Positions 1 to 6,397 are shown, counted from the stretch's first letter. The stretch: 6,872 nt of DNA from ZC4RG29 sp036381475 (GCA_036381475.1 DASVCT010000057.1:1-6872), one strand, 5' to 3'. Program-made: numbers and translations. Notes: generated from the letters alone by a model not told the origin.

Positions 1-888
1 TATGACACTCCTGAAAAAGACGAAGCTGTCACTGAACAATTCGTGGAAAATCGAAAAAGAATCTCGATATCCGGCGTTCAGGAAAAGCTGAGCCTGGTTC
101 TCGAAAAAAACCACCTGCGATTGAGTAACAAAGGTGAACAGGGAACCTATATCTTAAAACCCATTCCACGGGATCTAAAAAAGGTCGACCAGGTACCAGC
201 CAATGAGCACTTGACTATGCAGATTGCCAAACAAGTGTATGGGATTAATGTTGCCGAAAATGCCATGATCTTTTTCAAGGACGGTTCCCCAGCATACATT
301 ACGAAACGCTTTGATGTCAAGCCGGATGGAACAAAATGGGGCAAGGAAGACTTTGCCACATTGGCCGGCAAAACAAAAGACAACGCAGGGCCAGATTTTA
401 AATATGAGTACAGCTACGAAGAACTGGGCCTCCTGTTTCGAAAGTATGTTGCCGCGTGGAGGATCGAGACAGAAAAATATTTCGTATTGGTAGCTTTCAA
501 TTACGCATTCTCGAATGGCGATGCTCATCTCAAGAATTTTTCATTATTGGAAAATGAATCCGGGGATTATTTAATGAGTCCTGCTTATGACCTCATTAAT
601 ACTCGTATTCACGTTAACGATACCGATTTCGCATTATCAAAGAAATTATTTGCCGATAATTTTCAGTCTGCTGCGTGGAAAAAAAGTGGTCATGCATCCG
701 CTGCGGATTTCTTGGAATTTGGAAAACGAATTGGTGTCGTTGAATCAAGGCGCACAAAACTGCTAGCTCCTTTTCTCGAAAGACAAGCAGCTGTTGAATC
801 ATTGATCAATCGATCATTCCTGGACTCCGGTTCCAAGAGAGACTATTTGTTACATTACAATACAAAGAGGAATTATTTAACTGCGTAA
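1..888 (+). CDS. HipA/HipT-family Ser/Thr kinase toxin (5' end outside window)
   Basis: HipA-family kinases phosphorylate translation factors, typically aminoacyl-tRNA synthetases, and cause growth arrest; a DNA-binding HipB antitoxin usually restrains them. The frame is open from base 1, giving 14 codons before the first possible start (GTG at 43), so the gene very likely begins upstream. Numbered from base 1, the visible 295 residues hold a glycine-rich loop with S22-I-S24-G-V-Q, a lysine in YILKP (K53), an ITKRFD motif (102-107), the catalytic loop NGDAHLKN (172-179, catalytic Asp174) and the metal-binding Asp197 in SPAYDL. All kinase residues I can check are intact, so this is not a decayed copy. 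The N-terminal subdomain of full-length HipA is absent from what is visible. The conserved core starts close to the edge, so only a short N-terminal piece is probably missing. This fits the stand-alone C-terminal kinase of split systems, in which a small HipS-like protein and a HipB protein are encoded next door. Those partners would lie to the left. Confidence 0.9.
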   Translation, partial: YDTPEKDEAVTEQFVENRKRISISGVQEKLSLVLEKNHLRLSNKGEQGTYILKPIPRDLKKVDQVPANEHLTMQIAKQVYGINVAENAMIFFKDGSPAYITKRFDVKPDGTKWGKEDFATLAGKTKDNAGPDFKYEYSYEELGLLFRKYVAAWRIETEKYFVLVAFNYAFSNGDAHLKNFSLLENESGDYLMSPAYDLINTRIHVNDTDFALSKKLFADNFQSAAWKKSGHASAADFLEFGKRIGVVESRRTKLLAPFLERQAAVESLINRSFLDSGSKRDYLLHYNTKRNYLTA

Positions 889-974
889 CACATTGTAATG
901 CTTCCCTTAGTTCGTAACATTCATAAAATATGATCCCACGATAAATCCCGCAGGATTACGAAAATGGACTTAAA

Positions 975-1004
975 GAAACCGCCCCGACAAATCAGGGCGG
1001 TTTC
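975..1004. terminator. Bidirectional intrinsic terminator between convergent genes
   Basis: A perfect 10-bp stem (GAAACCGCCC at 975-984, GGGCGGTTTC at 995-1004) closes a 10-nt loop. It lies 86 bp after the kinase stop on the plus strand and 68 bp after the ene-reductase stop on the minus strand. The flanks are only moderately T-rich: GTTTCC follows on plus and TTTAAG on minus. The stem itself ends in a TTT run on plus. Its position between converging genes, with no other good hairpin in the gap, supports a shared terminator. Confidence 0.8.
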
Positions 1005-1072
1005 GTTTCCGCTGCTTGTCGCCTCGTGCTGCTGCCTGGAACAGTGAACCATCACGACCACAACAAACCTCA

Positions 1073-2140
1073 CTACGCCAAGATCGGATAGTCGATATAC
1101 CCAACCGCATCAGGCGTATAAAGGGCTTTAAAGTTCACATCATTCAGGGGTGCATTTCTTTCAATACGCTTTACAAAATCCGGGTTAGCAAGAAAACTTC
1201 TACCGAAAGCCACAAGGTCTGCCGGACCCTCTTCGAGCAGAGTTTCTGCCGTTTCTGCAGTAAGACCATTGCAATAAATAATAGTGTTAGAAAAGGCCGA
1301 ACGTATAGCCTCGTGGGTTTCCCCGGGAATATTCGGATTGACTGAAATGTGAAGGTAGGCTATGCCCACCCTGTTGAGTTCACTACTGAGGTAAGCATAC
1401 GTTTGGTGGACATCGGTTTGGTCATAGGGCTGCAAATCACCCAATGTAGAAAAAGGCGAAAGGCGAATACCTACTCTCTCTTTACCAATAGTCTCTGCTG
1501 TCCTTGTCGCGATTTCGATAATCAGGCGACTGCGATTTTCAATCGTTCCGCCATAACCATCCGTCCTGTTGTTTACATTGGGGTTTAGGAACTGCTCTAA
1601 TAAATAACCGTTGGCAGCGTGGAGTTCAATACCATCAAAACCTGCCATTACCGCATTTTCTGCAGCAGTGACAAAACTTTCGATTACACGCTCAATACCC
1701 TCTTCGGAAAGTGCAATGGGCTCTGAGTGATCCTGCTTCCCTAAAGCATCAGTGTGTATTTCACCAGCCGCTTTGATATTCGAAGGTCCTACAATTTGGA
1801 AGCCGTCGGGCAAATTTGCGGAATGGCCGATCCGACCAGTGTGCATTAATTGCACGAATATGGTCGAACCGTGTTGATGAACTGTATCTGTTATCTTCTT
1901 CCATTCCTTGATTTGCTTTTCCGAATAAATACCGGGAATACGAGGATAACCCAGGCCTTCCGGACTTGGCGCAGTTCCCTCGGTTATGATCAATCCGGCA
2001 CCCGAGCGCTGCCCATAATAAGTTGCCATTAGTTCATTGGGTACATTATCAGTGGCTCTGCTCCGGGTCATCGGAGCCATTACCAAATGGTTTTTTAATT
2101 TGAGGCCGCCTTTTTCATAAGGTGTTAGTAACTTTTTCAT
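1073..2140 (-). CDS. Old Yellow Enzyme-family FMN-dependent ene-reductase
   Basis: This enzyme family uses NAD(P)H through bound FMN to reduce activated C=C bonds (enals, enones, maleimides) or nitro compounds in the cytoplasm, often as electrophile detoxification. The product is a 355-residue TIM-barrel protein, normal length for bacterial alkene reductases. Visible landmarks are MAPMTRSRA (21-29, flavin-contacting Thr25), FVQL (Gln97), the substrate-binding H174-x-x-N177-x-Tyr179 set matching His191/Asn194/Tyr196 of yeast OYE1, Arg226 in VGIRLSP, and the phosphate-binding GRSFLANP (313-320). It ends in the usual GYIDYP tail. I chose the ATG at 2140 because family members begin about this far before the MAPMTRSRA motif. 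A GTG at 2164 would add eight residues, but it sits almost on the likely transcription start. The gene follows the AraC regulator on the same strand with an 81-bp gap and is probably its target. The natural substrate cannot be told from sequence. Confidence 0.95.
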   Translation of the reverse strand: MKKLLTPYEKGGLKLKNHLVMAPMTRSRATDNVPNELMATYYGQRSGAGLIITEGTAPSPEGLGYPRIPGIYSEKQIKEWKKITDTVHQHGSTIFVQLMHTGRIGHSANLPDGFQIVGPSNIKAAGEIHTDALGKQDHSEPIALSEEGIERVIESFVTAAENAVMAGFDGIELHAANGYLLEQFLNPNVNNRTDGYGGTIENRSRLIIEIATRTAETIGKERVGIRLSPFSTLGDLQPYDQTDVHQTYAYLSSELNRVGIAYLHISVNPNIPGETHEAIRSAFSNTIIYCNGLTAETAETLLEEGPADLVAFGRSFLANPDFVKRIERNAPLNDVNFKALYTPDAVGYIDYPILA

Positions 2141-2166
2141 CTTTACCGCATTTAATTTTAACACAG

Positions 2167-2195
2167 CAAAGATGAGCGGTATGGATCAGTCAAAA
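2167..2195 (-). promoter_or_regulatory. Possible promoter of the ene-reductase gene
   Basis: On the minus strand CATCTTTG (2174-2167) matches seven of eight positions of the Bacteroidota -7 element TAnnTTTG, and TTTTG (2195-2191) could be the -33 element. The 16-nt spacing is shorter than the usual 19-21, so this is weak. If real, transcription would begin near 2160, leaving about 20 nt of leader before the ATG at 2140 and making the GTG at 2164 unlikely as a start. Confidence 0.25.
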
Positions 2196-2221
2196 TAGTT
2201 GAGTACGACCAACAAATAGTC

Positions 2222-3205
2222 CTATCCGGCAGATGTGTACTTCTTGGGAGTGATCCCGTAATGTCTTTGAAATAACCTGCTAAAATGACTCAGGTTGGAA
2301 AAGCCCAATTCATAACCAGCTTCAGATACAGATAATTTCGCCTGCTTCAGCAAAAAGGCGGCTTCTTCCATTCTTGCTTTCTGGAAGTAATTATATATAG
2401 TCTCGCCAAAAGTTTGTTTGAAGAGCTGTTTCAATTTAGTTTCACCCATACCAGCCATTTGTGCTAATTCATTCAGCACCGGCGGACGACTTAAATCATT
2501 CAGTATTTCGTTACGGACTATCATTAATCTCTCTGCCTCGGCACTGTTTATACGTCTATAATTGGAATTTTCCCGTGCCGAAAGCCTGCTGAAAAGAAGA
2601 TATAAAAGCTCTTGTACCTTAATCCGCAAATAAAAGTGGTTCAGCGCATCATTCATATCAGTGTGAGCAATGTTTTTTAGAAGTAACCGCGTTTCTGCAT
2701 TCATACTTTCAAAAAACAAGAATGAGGCGTCTTCATTGGTAATAGTCTTTATAGCAGTATTCGGATTGTCGATAGACAAGAGTGACTTTAGTTTAGAAGC
2801 AGTAATACCTACCACCATATACTGAATACCTGTATGGGCTGGAAATCGAATGACAGAACTTAGATCGTTGGTGGTAACCTGGATAGCGGAATCACTGTCT
2901 CGTGAAAAGGGAATACTGTTATCGTCGTTATATGTTAAATCAACGGCTTGTTCATTGCTATAAAAAAATATGCTCCGCAAATCATTCCTTTCAACCGCCG
3001 GATTACGCTTAACCACCAAGTCCTCTTTCAATGTATAGTGATGTATCAGTAACCTGAAGTTGTCGTCAAACACCACTTTCCGGACATACCCTTTCCCCAT
3101 CTTTTTGGGTATTTCCAAAACATTGTCTCTTACCGGAACCTTTATTTGGCGAGCAAACTGTGTAATAAAATCAAACTGCGGAGAGGCTGTAAACTGGAAA
3201 ATCAT
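2222..3205 (-). CDS. AraC-family transcriptional regulator
   Basis: A 327-residue DNA-binding regulator. The C-terminal AraC domain (about 228-323) carries both helix-turn-helix units: the first in LNELAQMAGMGETKLKQLF (244-262), the second in LSVSEAGYELGFSNLSHFSR (291-310), ending in the family signature FQRHYGITPKKY (312-323). The TKLKxLFKQxFG and YNYFQKARMEEA wording is like the PchR-like AraC proteins common in Bacteroidota. The roughly 200-residue N-terminal part is not recognisable to me at family level. It is presumably the effector or dimerisation domain; I see no signal peptide or membrane segment. The start ATG at 3205 has no clear Shine-Dalgarno. The gene is 48 bp downstream of the phosphatase and 81 bp upstream of the ene-reductase. 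The inferred role is control of the ene-reductase in response to a redox or electrophile signal; the inducer is unknown. Confidence 0.93.
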   Translation of the reverse strand: MIFQFTASPQFDFITQFARQIKVPVRDNVLEIPKKMGKGYVRKVVFDDNFRLLIHHYTLKEDLVVKRNPAVERNDLRSIFFYSNEQAVDLTYNDDNSIPFSRDSDSAIQVTTNDLSSVIRFPAHTGIQYMVVGITASKLKSLLSIDNPNTAIKTITNEDASFLFFESMNAETRLLLKNIAHTDMNDALNHFYLRIKVQELLYLLFSRLSARENSNYRRINSAEAERLMIVRNEILNDLSRPPVLNELAQMAGMGETKLKQLFKQTFGETIYNYFQKARMEEAAFLLKQAKLSVSEAGYELGFSNLSHFSRLFQRHYGITPKKYTSAG

Positions 3206-3219
3206 GTTGTGTCATCTGG

Positions 3220-3235
3220 CAGGTTGGCCTACCTG
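3220..3235. promoter_or_regulatory. Inverted repeat upstream of the AraC gene, possible operator
   Basis: CAGGT (3220-3224) and ACCTG (3231-3235) form a perfect 5-bp inverted repeat around a 6-nt spacer, 14 bases before the AraC start codon in the 48-bp gap after the phosphatase. The stem is too short and has no T run to act as a terminator. A dyad at this place could be an autoregulatory site, but a 5-bp dyad can arise by chance and AraC proteins often bind direct repeats. Confidence 0.2.
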
Positions 3236-3253
3236 GTTACTTCTGATTCCAAC

Positions 3254-4339
3254 TTATTTCACTTCTGCAAATTGAAAAGCATCCATCATTTTGAAAAAGA
3301 TAGTGTTGTTATGGTATATTCCCATGAAGCTTTCGGCACCAGGCCCAAAGGCGAATACGGGAACCATCACGCTCGTGTGACCTTTCGTCGAATAGCGCCC
3401 CTCTACCCTTCCCGTTTTCAGGCTGCCGTCGATGATCGTGAGCCCACCGGTCTCGTGATCCGCGGTAATAATCACCAGCGTGTTTCCATCCTTCTCCGCA
3501 AACGCGAGTACTTCGCCGATCACTTTGTCAAAGTCCAGCATTTCATCAATGACCCTGCTGGTATTGTTGGCGTGACCGCCGTCATCGATTTGTGATCCCT
3601 CAACCATCAGAAAAAATCCCTTTCTATTCTGATTAAGAATGTTGATCGCGGTCTTCGTAGATTTTAGCAACTGGTCGCCTCTCACTTCCCACCGGTCGTC
3701 GGAAACAAATCCCGCGATTTTGCCCCGTTGAATGCTCGATATTGAGTCGATATCAAACGAGACTTGGTAGTTGTTCTTCCTGAGCTCGGTTATGAGGTTC
3801 CGGCCATCCTCGCGATCGTTGAAATGCTCAAGCCCGGCGCCGATGAACAGGTCAATGTCGGTTTTCAGAAAGTCGGCCGCGATTTCTTCTCCCATTCCTC
3901 TTTCCGGTTGATGGGCGATAAACGAGGCAGGCGTGGCGTCGGTGATATAGGTCGTTGCGACCAGGCCGGTTGACAATCCGTTTCGTTCAGCAATTTCCAG
4001 GATGGTGGGAACGGCTTTCCCGAGTGAATCCACTCCTACGGCACCATTGTTCGTCTTGTGGCCGGTCGACAAAGCTGTTGCGCCTGCTGCTGAATCGGTG
4101 ATATACCGATTGGCCGAGTTCGTCTTCGAGAATCCGATATGGCGGCATTTTTCCAGGTTCAGCGAACCGTGGTTGGCCGTCATGCCTGCATAGATCTGTG
4201 TAAGGCCCATGCCATCGCCGATCATCAGGATAATATTCCTGGGCTTTGCCGGAGGGTTGTTCGCTGACCGTTTCTGCCCCGATGAAACATTCATGGCCAG
4301 AGTCAACCATGCGACGATAGAGATTAAGATTATTTTCAT
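3254..4339 (-). CDS. Secreted PhoA-family alkaline phosphatase
   Basis: This enzyme hydrolyses phosphate monoesters outside the cytoplasm using two zinc ions and one magnesium ion, usually for phosphate scavenging. The 361-residue product opens with a signal peptide (Lys2, hydrophobic 3-16, small residues before about 21). Active-site residues follow the E. coli PhoA pattern: Asp42 in IGDGMG, nucleophile Ser83 in TDSAAGA, Asp134 and Thr136 (D153/T155), Arg147 (R166, same spacing of 13), Glu247, Asp252 and His256 (E322, D327, H331), Asp294-His295 (D369/H370), and His321 in TKGHT (H412). The position of E. coli Lys328 is Asp253, where lysine, histidine or tryptophan is more usual. It is about 110 residues shorter than E. 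coli PhoA, as is common for Bacteroidota forms, and has only one cysteine (Cys65), so no disulfides. The start is secure: an in-frame TGA lies one codon before the ATG. No Pho box is recognisable. Confidence 0.95.
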   Translation of the reverse strand: MKIILISIVAWLTLAMNVSSGQKRSANNPPAKPRNIILMIGDGMGLTQIYAGMTANHGSLNLEKCRHIGFSKTNSANRYITDSAAGATALSTGHKTNNGAVGVDSLGKAVPTILEIAERNGLSTGLVATTYITDATPASFIAHQPERGMGEEIAADFLKTDIDLFIGAGLEHFNDREDGRNLITELRKNNYQVSFDIDSISSIQRGKIAGFVSDDRWEVRGDQLLKSTKTAINILNQNRKGFFLMVEGSQIDDGGHANNTSRVIDEMLDFDKVIGEVLAFAEKDGNTLVIITADHETGGLTIIDGSLKTGRVEGRYSTKGHTSVMVPVFAFGPGAESFMGIYHNNTIFFKMMDAFQFAEVK

Positions 4340-4505
4340 GGATCACATTATAAATGGGAGTACTCAACGCCTCCTAAAACTAAATAACTTATGCTGTTGT
4401 TGGGTGTTGATATCGCGGATTTTGTTTCGGCGGTTGGCATGAATGTGCGGCGGGACCTGAGGGATCTAATTTCTATCGATGTTCTTGGCGGCACACCACG
4501 TGTTT
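4340..4505. other. Intergenic gap between acetyltransferase and phosphatase genes
   Basis: This 166-bp gap presumably contains the phosphatase promoter, but I find only a partial -7 match on the minus strand (TAGTTTTA, near 4385-4378) and no good -33 element. A perfect AGGAGG lies on the minus strand at 4375-4370. It is 30 bases from the phosphatase ATG, too far to be its ribosome binding site. One minus-strand frame is free of stops for about 50 codons here, but it has no start with support and matches nothing I recognise. I see no terminator for the acetyltransferase gene. Confidence 0.4.
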
Positions 4506-5030
4506 TTACACATCAGATTCCGAAACCTTATATTCAAGCAGTGTTAATGCTAAGTTTCTGTTGTGCACAGGCAGCTCGGGACTGTCGGGAGTAGTGTAAT
4601 TCTCAACGAAATTGAATCCGAATGCTTTATAGTACTCAATTATAGTTGGGTTAGCAGCCCACGTGTCCATTCGTATGCTTGCCAGACCTAGCTGCCTTCC
4701 ATGCAGGATCGCCCAGTTCAAAATCTCTCCGAACAATTTCCGTCCCTTGAACTCCGGGTTTACGACAATACGATGAAGGTAGACTGACTTACCGTCGTCA
4801 AGCTCTCGCCATATGATTTTGTCCGCATAGCGGACACTAAATACGATTGCAATCTTCGATTCGATAATTCCCTTATATTGGTTTTTGTCTGCGATGTCCT
4901 TTCTGATCGCGTCTTTGTCATAGTTCCGCCAGGTTGGATAACCTTTACTTTCCTGATAGGCGATTGAATGATCGAATAGTTCGAGGATTTGTTGGAGGTC
5001 GGCCAATTGGGTGTTTTGTATTTCAAGCAT
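4506..5030 (-). CDS. GNAT-family N-acetyltransferase
   Basis: A single-domain GNAT protein of 174 residues, normal length, predicted cytoplasmic, transferring an acetyl group from acetyl-CoA to an amine or protein N-terminus. The fold order is recognisable: N-terminal helix region (LADLQQILELFDHSIAY, 9-25), central strands (60-90), the acetyl-CoA motif YLHRIVVNPEFKGRKLFGEI (84-103), and the motif B region with Asn127 and YYKAFGF (133-139). The pyrophosphate loop reads FKGRKLF rather than the canonical R/QxxGxG/A, so one glycine/alanine position is replaced by a bulky residue. This occurs in some GNAT branches and does not by itself mean loss of activity. The C-terminal TLLEYKV strand (163-169) completes the domain. 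The ATG at 5030 matches the usual start of the fold. It lies 208 bp downstream of the propeller gene and probably has its own promoter. The substrate cannot be predicted. Confidence 0.88.
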   Translation of the reverse strand: MLEIQNTQLADLQQILELFDHSIAYQESKGYPTWRNYDKDAIRKDIADKNQYKGIIESKIAIVFSVRYADKIIWRELDDGKSVYLHRIVVNPEFKGRKLFGEILNWAILHGRQLGLASIRMDTWAANPTIIEYYKAFGFNFVENYTTPDSPELPVHNRNLALTLLEYKVSESDV

Positions 5031-5073
5031 GGTTGAGGCGTCTTGCAGTCAAAAGGGGCAATCGCTTATCAAC

Positions 5074-5081
5074 CAAAAATA
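5074..5081 (-). promoter_or_regulatory. Bacteroidota-type -7 element for the acetyltransferase gene
   Basis: On the minus strand TATTTTTG fits TAnnTTTG at every fixed position. It would place the transcription start near 5067, about 37 bases before the acetyltransferase ATG at 5030, a sensible leader length. No TTTG is found at the usual -33 distance, so the call rests on the -7 box alone. Confidence 0.35.
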
Positions 5082-5143
5082 GCAACAAAACCGAGAAGAT
5101 AAGGGTCCATCAGGCTACGAACCGGAATCCTGTACATTGGCGT

Positions 5144-5160
5144 TGTTGCTACCTGCAACA
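5144..5160. terminator. Small hairpin downstream of the propeller gene, weak terminator candidate
   Basis: TGTTGC (5144-5149) and GCAACA (5155-5160) make a perfect 6-bp stem with a 5-nt loop, 79 bases after the propeller stop codon on the minus strand. No T run follows on either strand, so if it ends transcription it is probably inefficient or factor-assisted. It is the only notable hairpin in the 208-bp gap. Confidence 0.25.
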
Positions 5161-5238
5161 TGTTATTCAGTACTAGACTTTGCCTCAAATGAGTAGAAAG
5201 CTGCGTTTAAAGGGATAGTTGGTGAAGCCGGGAAAAAT

Positions 5239-6294
5239 TCAGTCAAAGTAAAAACGAACGTCTCCCGGATAGCGACTGAACGAGAATATCTCTCGCTCCC
5301 CACCGTGCGACCGAAAGACAGCTCGTTCCCCTCTTCCGCTATACCAAACAACGGCCAGGGTATCGTTAACCACCATGTCTATCGATGTATTCCTTCCAAC
5401 AGGGGTTTTCATAACAAAAGTGGTATCCTGAGTCACTACGTTGTACCTGTAAATCCTGGCCAGTCGGTCATATTTTTCATAGACAATATAATAGTCATCG
5501 CTGCCATTTGCTCGAGACCCTACGTAATAGAATCCATACTTAAACTTATCCGGAACGTATGAGATCTCCTGTGTCTCCAGATTCGCAAAATATATTCCCA
5601 CCTTACGTCCTCTCGATCCGTCGGCATCATACATCACGACATACCTGTCCATGAAATCTCTAATGGCTATGTCATTGTAGGCCTCCAAAGGTATATCGGC
5701 CAGGACAGTCCTCTTTATGAAATTAGCGACCACTAACCGCTGCACCGTGTCCGCCCGCTCCAGGAACGCGATGAGGGAATCGTTAAGCGGCGACACCAGC
5801 GGCGAAACAATTTCAGAGTCATCGTACTTGAGGGCAAAGGCAACATCTGTTCTGGCGCGCAATATCTCCTTGTTCTTTATGTCATATTTGTACAAGTCAC
5901 TTGGAATCCTTTCCGGCTTCACACCTTCGTCACAGTTTCGCTTCGATTCAAAATAGATAACATTGTTTATAGGACTGTAACTCGGGGAAGCATCATAAAA
6001 ATTATCAAAGCTGATCCTTCGGGCCGAGCCCGATTCAATATCGCCGATGACGATATCTCCATAGGGTGGGTAGTCGTAGGAATCCTTGACGGGATCAACA
6101 TACAGAATCTTGTTTCTGAAGTCCCCGATAGGGGCCAGGTCCGCAATCCAAAAGTGAATACGACGGAACAACGAATAATCGGCTATCCACAAGACCAGGA
6201 AGAAAGTCAGGACCATTGCTGCCAAAACGGGTTTGATCCGTAGATAGTGTGACCAGCTGTTCCATTCACGATCGAATCGAGTTAACCAATGCAT
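5239..6294 (-). CDS. Membrane-anchored TolB/WD40-like beta-propeller protein, function unknown
   Basis: The 351-residue product has a basic N-terminus (Arg6, Arg9, Arg19, Lys21), one transmembrane helix at about 22-40, and a long outer domain, so the body should face the periplasm. The body is built of repeated strand pairs of the type 'see value, then x-IYxYDxxTxE': about 62-95, 103-147, 165-199, 215-247, 265-292 and 310-340, suggesting a six-bladed propeller. The second blade has the typical PD40/TolB wording SPSYSPINNVIYFESKR (103-119), and the third echoes it with SPLNDSLIAFLER. No catalytic domain is visible, so a binding or scaffold role is likely, but I cannot name the partner. The start is fixed: an in-frame TAA directly precedes the ATG. 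The gene stands alone, with 208 bp after it and a repeat-rich gap before it. The blade count is from eye and could be off by one. Confidence 0.8.
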   Translation of the reverse strand: MHWLTRFDREWNSWSHYLRIKPVLAAMVLTFFLVLWIADYSLFRRIHFWIADLAPIGDFRNKILYVDPVKDSYDYPPYGDIVIGDIESGSARRISFDNFYDASPSYSPINNVIYFESKRNCDEGVKPERIPSDLYKYDIKNKEILRARTDVAFALKYDDSEIVSPLVSPLNDSLIAFLERADTVQRLVVANFIKRTVLADIPLEAYNDIAIRDFMDRYVVMYDADGSRGRKVGIYFANLETQEISYVPDKFKYGFYYVGSRANGSDDYYIVYEKYDRLARIYRYNVVTQDTTFVMKTPVGRNTSIDMVVNDTLAVVWYSGRGERAVFRSHGGEREIFSFSRYPGDVRFYFD

Positions 6295-6330
6295 TTAGAA
6301 TATGTCGTTCACTGTAAAATGATGCACCAG

Positions 6331-6397
6331 AACCTATGTGGTCTATGTGATTCAGAAGTCGCAAGAAATTCTTGAAACACATAGAACACATAAGGTT
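6331..6397. repeat. 67-bp imperfect palindrome with CTATGTG repeats
   Basis: The left arm AACCTATGTGGTCTATGTG (6331-6349) pairs with the right arm at 6378-6397, which differs from its exact reverse complement by one base change and one inserted base. Each arm contains two CTATGTG-type heptamers 9 bp apart. The centre holds a second perfect palindrome, CAAGAA-A-TTCTTG (6362-6374). The structure lies 37-103 bp upstream of the propeller start and could fold in RNA from either strand. It looks like a dispersed intergenic repeat rather than a gene. Confidence 0.7.

Noticed and set aside
853..900. 9-bp inverted repeat (CATTACAAT at 853-861, ATTGTAATG at 892-900) spanning the kinase stop codon.
   Set aside because: AT-rich arms 30 bp apart make a weak structure. 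The much stronger hairpin at 975-1004 explains termination.
1016..1345. 109-codon plus-strand frame opposite the ene-reductase 3' end.
   Set aside because: Antisense shadow of a conserved enzyme; no recognisable domain.
3146..3595. 149-codon plus-strand frame opposite the phosphatase and the AraC start.
   Set aside because: Antisense to two well-supported genes; composition and translation give no family.
3987..4367. 126-codon minus-strand frame overlapping the phosphatase start, with an AGGAGG two bases before its TTG.
   Set aside because: It lies over the signal peptide and catalytic serine region of a clear phosphatase in another frame, and its translation has no recognisable domain. The AGGAGG-TTG spacing is too short for a good ribosome binding site.
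4391..4594. 67-codon plus-strand frame between the phosphatase and acetyltransferase genes.
   Set aside because: Half of it is antisense to the acetyltransferase 3' end, and nothing in the translation is recognisable.
5163..5351. Minus-strand frame running past the propeller stop, considered as a frameshifted C-terminal extension.
   Set aside because: The propeller already ends with a sensible last strand (VRFYFD), and the extension has no propeller-like pattern. There is no sign of a slippery site.
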